Source: Betaproteobacteria bacterium
Lineage (GTDB): Bacteria > Pseudomonadota > Gammaproteobacteria > Burkholderiales > Thiobacillaceae
Direction: 5' to 3'
Assembly: GCA_020049245.1 (NCBI GenBank)
Contig: JAIFLB010000056.1
Span: 1-11,121, forward strand
DNA: 11,121 bases
Position 1 is the stretch's first letter. Each line of letters begins with the position of its first letter. Positions 5,802 to 11,121 of this stretch are shown piece by piece. The translations under genes and the position numbers were made by a program. Below the pieces are notes generated by a model that saw nothing but the letters and a program-made list of their open reading frames with translations, searched no databases and was not told the origin of the DNA.

Positions 5802-6544
5802 AGCCTGGCCGAGACCCTGCGTGCCGCTTCCTGCACCAGCTTGACCCAATCCATCTGCCGCCGTTCCATCGGCGCCGAGACTGACAGACCCGCCACCGCA
5901 GCGCCGGTTGCGTCGCGGATCAGCGCGCCGATGCAGCCGACGCCGAGTTCCGCTTCTTCGTCATCCAGCGCGTAGCCGCGCGCGCTGCAGATGCCGATGT
6001 CTTCCAGCAGCGTTTTGACGTCGTGCCGGGTGTTGGCGGTGTAGGCCGGCAGGCGGGTGCGTTTGGCGTAGTCGCGCGTCGCGGCGGCGCCGGCTTCGCC
6101 CAGCATCAGCTTGCCGACGGCGGTGACATGCAACGGCGCGCGGCTGCCGATCAGTTGCTCGACGCGCATCATGCGGTTCGGCGTGACGCGTTCGACGTAC
6201 ACCATCTCGTCGCCCTGGCGCACAGTGAGGTTCACCGTTTCGCCAACCTGATCGCGCAGCCATTCCATTTCCGGCCGCGCCACCGCCCGCACATCGAGGC
6301 CGACGCGGACCTTCGCCGCCAGTTGCAGCAAATGCGGACCGAGCAGGTAGAGGCCGGCTTCATCACGGGCGACGAAGCCATGCTGGATCAGCGAAGCCAG
6401 AATGCGAAACGCGGTCGATGGATGCAGGCCGGTTTCCGCTGAAAGAATCTTCAAGGAGGTGCTGCCGTCCTGCGCGGCGAGGGAATCGAGCAACGCAGCC
6501 ATGCGGTCGATGACTTGTATGGGGGAGGTTTTGTCTTCGTTCAT
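5786..6544 (-). CDS. IclR-family transcriptional regulator
   Basis: Regulator of 252 residues. The N-terminal winged helix-turn-helix (about 8-70) has its recognition helix in LHPSTAFRILASL (40-52) and a wing around YLLGPHLLQLA. The C-terminal effector-binding domain carries the usual RVTPNRMMRV, LHVTAVGKLML, GYALDDEEAELGVGCIGALI and AVAGLSVSAP blocks. Such proteins bind a small carboxylate or sugar-acid effector. The gene is divergent from the TPP-enzyme gene with a 102-bp gap, so it is the probable regulator of that gene. The start is ATG 6544; an in-frame ATG at 6553 is the alternative. The frame stays open far upstream (to 8074) only because it is antisense to the TPP-enzyme gene. A -10-like CATAAT at 6557-6552 (minus) would start transcription almost at the ATG. 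Confidence 0.93.
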   Translation of the reverse strand: MNEDKTSPIQVIDRMAALLDSLAAQDGSTSLKILSAETGLHPSTAFRILASLIQHGFVARDEAGLYLLGPHLLQLAAKVRVGLDVRAVARPEMEWLRDQVGETVNLTVRQGDEMVYVERVTPNRMMRVEQLIGSRAPLHVTAVGKLMLGEAGAAATRDYAKRTRLPAYTANTRHDVKTLLEDIGICSARGYALDDEEAELGVGCIGALIRDATGAAVAGLSVSAPMERRQMDWVKLVQEAARRVSARLGFAE

Positions 6545-6545
6545 A

Positions 6546-6600
6546 TTTCGCATTATGAAACGTAATCTGCATTGTGAAAAGTCGATTGTTTCTGTAAAGT
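6546..6600. promoter_or_regulatory. Divergent control region with repeated IclR-type half-sites
   Basis: TTTC (6546-6549) and GAAA (6557-6560) form an IclR-style palindrome spaced by seven bases. Its right part, GCATTATGAAA (6550-6560), recurs as GCATTGTGAAA (6569-6579), 19 bp on, about two helical turns. The second copy overlaps TTGTGA (6572-6577), a possible -35 element for the plus-strand gene, with TAAAGT (6595-6600) as -10 at 17-bp spacing. Binding here could control both the regulator and the TPP-enzyme gene. The repeats are visible; their role is inferred. Confidence 0.5.
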
Positions 6601-6646
6601 ATTTCCCAACGCCACTTACCCCTTCACTTTCCCCTTGGAGCCCAAC

Positions 6647-8821
6647 ATGAACGCAACCACCCTCCCCGCCGATCTCGCCCCGGAATTCTGCACCGGCATC
6701 CAGTATTACGCTCCTGCCTGGCCCGGTTTTGCCGAGCATGCCGGCGAGCCCGCGATTGCCGCCAACATGAAAGCCATCGCCAGCGCCAACTCCACTGCCG
6801 CCGCGTATCAGACTCTGATGGCCGCCGACGCGTTGCGCTATCTGACCCTGCAAATCTGCGGCGCCGAGGCTTATGCCGCGCTGGTGATGCTGGGCCACAC
6901 CAATATCGTCACCGAAGTCGGCCACCACGCACCCGGTTTCTACTCGGCGATGTTCCTCGACCGTTCTTTGGAAGAAATGGGCATCAACAACGTGCAGCAA
7001 TTGCGCGACCGTTTCCGCGAGAAGCATGGCCTGCTCGGCCACCTGTCCGGCGCAATTCCCGGCCTGCTCGCCCCCGCCGGTCCGCTCGGCCAGGGCCAGC
7101 ATTTCGCCATGGCAGGCGCGCTGCTGCATCCCGGCACGCTGTTCCCGGTGACCATCGGCGACGGCGGCATGGGCGAGCCGTACATCCTGAATTCGATGAT
7201 GCACTTCAACACCGCGTACCCGAAGGTGACCAACTTCCTGCCGGTGCTGATCTGGAACGGCTACAGCCAGGAACACCATTCGATGTGCACCACCTGGAGC
7301 AACGCCGAAATGACGGCGTACTGGAAAGGCCACGGCTTTGAAAACGTTTACCTGGTCGATGCGAAGAACTTTGACGATCAGGATCAGGTTGGCGCCTATG
7401 TCGACAGCACCGCGTTTGCCTTCGATCGTCGCCAGGATTTCGCCGCCGCTGTGTTGCAAGCCGCCGACAGCGCCGCCAAAAGCGCACTGGGTGGCAAGCG
7501 CACGGTCATGATCCTGAAGCAGTTGAAGGGCGCCGGCGTGCACAAGGTGGGCGCCAAGGCGCACAACCTGTACCCGGCCGATACGCTGGATGCCGAGCAC
7601 ATCATCGCCGGCCTGCAGCGCCGCGCGCTGGCGCCGGAGGCCTGGCAGATCGTGCGTGACAACTTCACCCGCGCCGGTGGTGGCCCCGCCGCCAAGACCG
7701 TGGTGACCGAACATGTGCTCGACATCGTGCCGTTGCCCGAGTTGCCGATTCGCGCCTTTGAGCCGGGCGAGAAACAGGTGCCGGCAACCGCCTTTGGCGC
7801 GCTGGTTGCCGCCGTCGGCCAGAGCGATCCGTACTTTGTGGTGACCAACGCCGATGGCAACGAAGCCAGTGCGATGGCCAACATCAACGCCGCACTGAAA
7901 ATTCGTCACCCGGTGGAAGACCCGCTGTACTTCCAGGAGCCGAACGGCCAGGTCTACGAGCCGCTCAATGAAGATGCGTGCGCCGGACTCGCTGCGGGCA
8001 TGGCGTTGTTCGGTGCGCGTTCGATCTGGCTGTCGTATGAAAGCTTCGCCATCAACGGCTGGCCGATCGTGCAAACCGTGACCCAGGCGATGGCCGAACT
8101 ACGCCGCAAGACGCCGTCGTTCGTCTGCATGTTCACCGCCGGCGCGCTGGAACAGGGCCGCAACGGCTGGACTCACCAACGTCCGGAAATCGAGAACTAC
8201 TTCGCAGCGCAAATGCGCAACGGCAACATGTATCCGCTGTTCCCGTGCGACGCCAATCAGATCCAGGTCGCCTACGACTGGGCGCTGGGCACGCACAACA
8301 AGGGCATCGCGATCATCGCCTCGAAGTCGCCGCTGCCGGTTTACACGACGCTGGATCAGGCGCGTGAAGGTATCGAACGCGGCGCGATCACGCTGTATGA
8401 AAGCAAGTCTGGTAGCAAAACCGTGGTGTTCGCGGTGACTGGCGACATGGTGCTGCTGCCGGTATTCGAGGCGAAGGACAAGCTGGAAGCCGCCGGCCAC
8501 AAGGTTCGCATCGTCAGCGCCGCCAACCCGCGCCGGCTGTATCGCCCGACCGATGTGTCGTGGGATACCGTGTCGGAACCCGACAACGCGTTCATGGATG
8601 ACGACCATTTCAATGCCTTGTTCGATGCGGATGCGCTGATCGGCGTCACCGGCGGCCCGTCCGGCCCGCTGGAGCCGATCATGCTGCGCACCCGCGCCGC
8701 CCGCCGCGACGTGATGGCCTGGAAGCGCGGCGAAACCACCGCCAGCCCGGGTGAAATCATGGCCTTCAATGGCTTGACCGGCGAAGCGATGGCGGCACGG
8801 GCGATGGCGCTTTTGGGGTAA
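6647..8821 (+). CDS. Phosphoketolase/transketolase-like thiamine-diphosphate enzyme
   Basis: Protein of 724 residues. The ATG at 6647 is preceded by GGAG at 6637-6640, so it was chosen over the TTG at 6635. Features of both TPP sugar-enzyme families are visible. GPLGQG (145-150) is transketolase-like. The metal-diphosphate motif starts GDGGMGEP (171-178), resembling the phosphoketolase GDG segment, and LPVLIWNGY follows. SYESF with Glu465 corresponds to the catalytic-glutamate region, and NGWTHQ (506-511) resembles the phosphoketolase NGFSHQ. The protein is shorter than classical xylulose-5-phosphate/fructose-6-phosphate phosphoketolases (about 790-830) and diverges around the phosphate-binding regions. 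Expected chemistry is C-C cleavage of a keto-sugar or keto-acid phosphate through a TPP intermediate. I recall some relatives labelled xylulose 5-phosphate 3-epimerase, which looks doubtful. Its probable regulator is divergent upstream and a DUF1537 kinase follows. Confidence 0.8.
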   Translation: MNATTLPADLAPEFCTGIQYYAPAWPGFAEHAGEPAIAANMKAIASANSTAAAYQTLMAADALRYLTLQICGAEAYAALVMLGHTNIVTEVGHHAPGFYSAMFLDRSLEEMGINNVQQLRDRFREKHGLLGHLSGAIPGLLAPAGPLGQGQHFAMAGALLHPGTLFPVTIGDGGMGEPYILNSMMHFNTAYPKVTNFLPVLIWNGYSQEHHSMCTTWSNAEMTAYWKGHGFENVYLVDAKNFDDQDQVGAYVDSTAFAFDRRQDFAAAVLQAADSAAKSALGGKRTVMILKQLKGAGVHKVGAKAHNLYPADTLDAEHIIAGLQRRALAPEAWQIVRDNFTRAGGGPAAKTVVTEHVLDIVPLPELPIRAFEPGEKQVPATAFGALVAAVGQSDPYFVVTNADGNEASAMANINAALKIRHPVEDPLYFQEPNGQVYEPLNEDACAGLAAGMALFGARSIWLSYESFAINGWPIVQTVTQAMAELRRKTPSFVCMFTAGALEQGRNGWTHQRPEIENYFAAQMRNGNMYPLFPCDANQIQVAYDWALGTHNKGIAIIASKSPLPVYTTLDQAREGIERGAITLYESKSGSKTVVFAVTGDMVLLPVFEAKDKLEAAGHKVRIVSAANPRRLYRPTDVSWDTVSEPDNAFMDDDHFNALFDADALIGVTGGPSGPLEPIMLRTRAARRDVMAWKRGETTASPGEIMAFNGLTGEAMAARAMALLG

Positions 8822-8831
8822 ACCCACTTCT

Positions 8832-8877
8832 CCCGCAAGCGGGGCAACCAGAGACTTGGCCGACGTTTTTTTCGGCC
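8832..8877. repeat. Two small hairpins after the TPP-enzyme gene
   Basis: CCCGC-AA-GCGGG lies at 8832-8843, 11 bp after the stop. A second inverted repeat, GGCCGA (8858-8863) with TCGGCC (8872-8877), has a T-rich loop. The T-run falls in the loop rather than after the stem, so this is not a standard intrinsic terminator. The first resembles the stem of the repeat at 8964-8989. Confidence 0.4.
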
Positions 8878-8963
8878 TAGTCGGTTGGCTGGTCGTTCCA
8901 TCAGAAGGACCGGGGATGAGGGGCCTTTCGCTGGCCTCGCTGATATAACCGCCCTCTCCCCAA

Positions 8964-8989
8964 CCCCTCCCCCGCCTGCGGGGGAGGGG
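8964..8989. repeat. Perfect 12-bp GC-rich hairpin before the kinase gene
   Basis: CCCCTCCCCCGC (8964-8975), a 2-base spacer CT, then GCGGGGGAGGGG (8978-8989), exactly complementary. With the CCCTCTCCCCAA just before, it looks like the widely scattered intergenic palindromic repeats of proteobacteria. It ends 28 bp before the kinase ATG. No T-run follows, so it is more likely an inserted repeat affecting mRNA stability or partial polarity than a full terminator. Confidence 0.8.
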
Positions 8990-9017
8990 CTTGAACACCT
9001 TGACCGGATAGGTAGCC

Positions 9018-10346
9018 ATGACCCAAACCAAAATCATCGTCCTCGACGACGACCCGACCGGTTCGCAGACGGTGCATTCCTGCCAGTTGTTGACGCGCTG
9101 GGATGCTGCCACGTTGCAGGAAGCGCTCACCGACGACTCGCCCCTGTTCTTTGTGCTGACCAACACACGCGGCATGGATGCGACGCGGGCGGCGGCAGTG
9201 ACGCGGGAAGTCTGCCAAAACATGAAGTTGGCGCTGGCTGACTTGGCGGCGGGCGGCAAGCTGTTCAACCCGATCTTCGTCAGCCGCTCGGATTCCACCC
9301 TGCGCGGGCATTACCCGGTGGAAACCGATGTCATGGCGGAAGAGCTCGGTAGTTTCGATGCCCATTTCCTGACCCCTGCCTTTTTCGAAGGTGGCCGTTT
9401 TACCCGCGACAGCATTCATTATCTGATCGTCAACGGCGTGCCGACGCCGGTGCATGAAACCGAATTCGCGCGCGATTCGGTGTTCGGTTATCGGCACAGC
9501 TATCTGCCAGATTACGTCGAGGAAAAGACTGCCGGGCGAATCAAGGCGAGCGAGGTTGAACGCTTCGTACTGGCCGACGTGCGCGGAGATGTGTCTGACC
9601 GACTCATCGCACTAAAAGGCAACCGCTGTTGCGTCGTCGATGCTGAATACCAGTCCGATCTGAATCATTTTGCCGAACAGCTCACCGCCGCTGCCGCGCA
9701 GGGCAAGCGTTTCCTGTTCCGCTCCGCCGCCAGCCTGCTTACCGCGCTGGCCAAACTGCCGCCGCAACCGGTAGCCGCAGAGGCAATGCATGCCTACGTG
9801 AAAGACAACAAGCCAGGCGCAGTGATCGTCGGCTCGCACGTCAAGAAGACCACCGCGCAACTGGCCATCCTGCTCGAACAGCCCGGCATCGTGCCGTTGG
9901 AAGTCGATGTCGACCGGATCGAGAGCGAGCGCGAAAAATTGTTGACGGAAATCCAGACCCAGGCGCGCGATGCGCATGCCCAGGGCAGAACATCGGTGAT
10001 CTACACCAGCCGCATCGAACGCCAGTTTCCCGACCAGGCGACACGACTGGCCTTCGGCGAGGCGGTATCCGCCTTCCTGATGGACGTCGTGCGCAGTCTG
10101 CCGACCACGCTGGGATTCCTGATCAGCAAGGGCGGCATCACCTCCAACGACGTGCTGTCCGATGGCCTGGCACTGCGCACCTCCACCGTACTCGGCCAGA
10201 TTCTGCCCGGCTGCTCGGTGGTGCGCTGCCCCGAAGACCATCCGCGCTATCCGAATTTGCCAGTGGTGATCTTTCCCGGAAACGTTGGCGACGACGCCGC
10301 GTTGGCGACGGCATATCAGCGGCTTTCGGCACCGGATTTGTCATAA
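9018..10346 (+). CDS. DUF1537 four-carbon acid sugar kinase-family protein
   Basis: Protein of 442 residues covering both lobes of the DUF1537 (four-carbon acid sugar kinase) fold. The N-terminal lobe has LDDDPTGSQTV (about 9-19), where several characterised members read ADDxTG, and SRSDSTLRGHYP (about 89-100), the substrate-side arginine/aspartate motif. The C-terminal nucleotide lobe has GSHVKKTTAQL (from 272), SKGGITSNDV (about 370-379) and a C-terminal FPGNVGDD (about 419-426), in place of the SGNFG seen in other members. Known members phosphorylate erythronate, threonate or their keto forms in cytosolic sugar-acid catabolism. The actual substrate here is unknown. It lies 196 bp after the TPP-enzyme gene on the same strand, with repeats between, and has a short AGG ribosome site before ATG 9018. 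The link to the TPP enzyme suggests that its phosphorylated product is the substrate that enzyme cleaves. Confidence 0.88.
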   Translation: MTQTKIIVLDDDPTGSQTVHSCQLLTRWDAATLQEALTDDSPLFFVLTNTRGMDATRAAAVTREVCQNMKLALADLAAGGKLFNPIFVSRSDSTLRGHYPVETDVMAEELGSFDAHFLTPAFFEGGRFTRDSIHYLIVNGVPTPVHETEFARDSVFGYRHSYLPDYVEEKTAGRIKASEVERFVLADVRGDVSDRLIALKGNRCCVVDAEYQSDLNHFAEQLTAAAAQGKRFLFRSAASLLTALAKLPPQPVAAEAMHAYVKDNKPGAVIVGSHVKKTTAQLAILLEQPGIVPLEVDVDRIESEREKLLTEIQTQARDAHAQGRTSVIYTSRIERQFPDQATRLAFGEAVSAFLMDVVRSLPTTLGFLISKGGITSNDVLSDGLALRTSTVLGQILPGCSVVRCPEDHPRYPNLPVVIFPGNVGDDAALATAYQRLSAPDLS

Positions 10347-10369
10347 TCGAACCATGCAACGCAACCCTC

Positions 10370-10455
10370 GTAGGGCGGGAAAGCCGATAGGCGCCTTCCG
10401 CCGAATGAATGTCCCACCTTCCGGCGGAAGGCGCCTATCGGCTTTTCCGCCCTAC
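10370..10455. repeat. REPIN-like double palindrome with GTAG ends
   Basis: Two 34-bp arms (10370-10403 and 10422-10455) are inverted copies with one mismatch (10379 against 10446, a G-U pair in RNA), separated by 18 bases. Each arm starts from its outside end with GTAG and then a self-complementary unit GGCGG(G/A)A...TTCCGCC (10374-10402 and 10423-10451). A GTAG head next to a hairpin, in two inverted copies, is the known layout of REP elements paired as REPINs and mobilised by RAYT transposases. No RAYT gene is in the window. The structure is directly visible; the family assignment is inferred. Confidence 0.8.
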
Positions 10456-10463
10456 TGTTCAAG

Positions 10464-11121
10464 ATGACACCCACTTTCATCACTGCGCTGAAATCCGCGC
10501 TGCCGCCGCAATCGTTGCTGATCGAACCGGAGGCGCTGCGCCCCTACGAGTGCGACGGCCTTTCCGCCTATCGGCAAGTGCCGCTGGCTGTGTGCCTGCC
10601 GGAAACGCTGGAACAGGCGCAAGCGGTGTTGCGCATCTGTCGCGAGCACAAGGTGCCAGTGGTCGCGCGCGGCGCTGGTACCGGTTTGTCTGGCGGCGCG
10701 CTGCCGTTGGCTGATGGCGTGATCCTGTCACTGGCGCGGTTCAACAGGATTTTGCAGATCGACGCCGAAAACCGCCTGGCACGCGTGCAACCCGGTGTGC
10801 GCAACCTGGCCATTTCCGAGGCGGTGGCGCATCTTGGCTTGTATTACGCACCGGACCCGTCATCGCAGATCGCCTGTTCCATCGGCGGCAACGTGGCGGA
10901 AAACTCCGGTGGCGTGCATTGCCTGAAATACGGGCTGACCGTGCACAACCTGCTGGCGCTGAAGGTGCTGACCATTGATGGCGAATTGCTGGAGATCGGT
11001 GCGGCGGACAACCCTGGCGCGCTCGACAGTCCCGGCTACGACTTGCTGGCATTGATGACCGGCTCGGAAGGCCTGCTCGGCATCGTCGTCGAAGTCACCG
11101 TCAAACTGTTGGTCAAGCCGG
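10464..11121 (+). CDS. glcD: Glycolate oxidase FAD subunit GlcD, 3' truncated by the window
   Basis: The first 219 residues of the FAD-linked subunit of glycolate oxidase (usual length about 500), a peripheral enzyme that works with GlcE and GlcF to oxidise glycolate to glyoxylate. The FAD-binding PCMH domain is clear: PVVARGAGTGLSGGALPL, ARVQPGVRNLAISEA, YYAPDPSSQIACSIGGNVAENSGG and HCLKYGLTVHNL, then LMTGSEGLLGIVVEVTVKLL at the edge. The frame is open to the last base. ATG 10464 gives the expected N-terminus; no in-frame alternative lies just upstream, and no Shine-Dalgarno is visible because the palindromic repeat ends 8 bp before the ATG. D-lactate dehydrogenase relatives share the domain, but these segments favour GlcD. 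It may start its own glcDEF unit or extend the kinase operon. Confidence 0.93.
   Translation, partial: MTPTFITALKSALPPQSLLIEPEALRPYECDGLSAYRQVPLAVCLPETLEQAQAVLRICREHKVPVVARGAGTGLSGGALPLADGVILSLARFNRILQIDAENRLARVQPGVRNLAISEAVAHLGLYYAPDPSSQIACSIGGNVAENSGGVHCLKYGLTVHNLLALKVLTIDGELLEIGAADNPGALDSPGYDLLALMTGSEGLLGIVVEVTVKLLVKP

Noticed and set aside
6545..8074. Long minus-strand open frame continuous with the iclR-type gene, making a 762-residue fusion.
   Set aside because: It is antisense to the TPP-enzyme gene, low in recognisable motifs and rich in His, Gly, Val and Arg, as expected for GC-biased shadow frames. The regulator has a normal start at 6544.
8099..9298. Minus-strand open frame of 399 residues spanning the TPP-enzyme end and the kinase start.
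   Set aside because: It crosses two real genes and a repeat-filled gap, and has no family motif or ribosome site.
10409..10714. Plus-strand open frame overlapping the REPIN-like repeat and glcD.
   Set aside because: It is in the wrong frame relative to the clearly conserved GlcD sequence and starts inside the palindrome.

Overview
The window is a dense, GC-rich chromosomal segment. Codon choice, gene arrangement and the proteins that can be recognised (HemL, a DsrS-like protein, an IclR regulator, a DUF1537 kinase, GlcD) fit a proteobacterium, most likely a betaproteobacterium. The genus cannot be fixed from the sequence alone. There are no rRNA or tRNA genes, no CRISPR array and no complete insertion sequence.

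Left part (1-3791, + strand). The 3' two-thirds of hemL (tetrapyrrole synthesis) overlaps by 4 bp a gene for a DsrS-like protein. A short leader with a 7-bp tandem repeat follows, then an unlisted 46-codon small ORF with a good Shine-Dalgarno site, then 6 bp later a CoA-disulfide-reductase-type flavoprotein fused to a rhodanese domain. The dsrS-like gene, the small ORF and the flavoprotein look like a sulfane-sulfur or thiol-redox unit.

Middle part (3738-4949). The last 17 sense codons, stop and 10 bp beyond the stop of the flavoprotein gene occur a second time 1148 bp downstream (61 of 64 bases identical, two of three differences silent). Between the copies lie a repeat-like non-coding stretch and a HigB/RelE-type toxin with an XRE antitoxin. 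This looks like a small toxin-antitoxin island that entered the 3' end of the gene and rebuilt it.

Right part (5068-11121). On the minus strand are an IclR-family regulator and, downstream of it, a seven-helix TrhA/hemolysin III membrane protein. Divergent from the regulator, on the plus strand, run an unusual phosphoketolase/transketolase-like thiamine-diphosphate enzyme, a DUF1537 four-carbon acid sugar kinase-family protein and the start of glcD (glycolate oxidase FAD subunit). The shared regulator/enzyme gap has repeated IclR-type half-sites. The set suggests a regulated catabolic pathway for a hydroxy or sugar acid in which a kinase product is split by a TPP enzyme. The exact substrate is not known to me, and this is the best candidate for undescribed biochemistry here. 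The gaps between these genes hold palindromic repeats, including a REPIN-like GTAG-flanked double hairpin directly before glcD.
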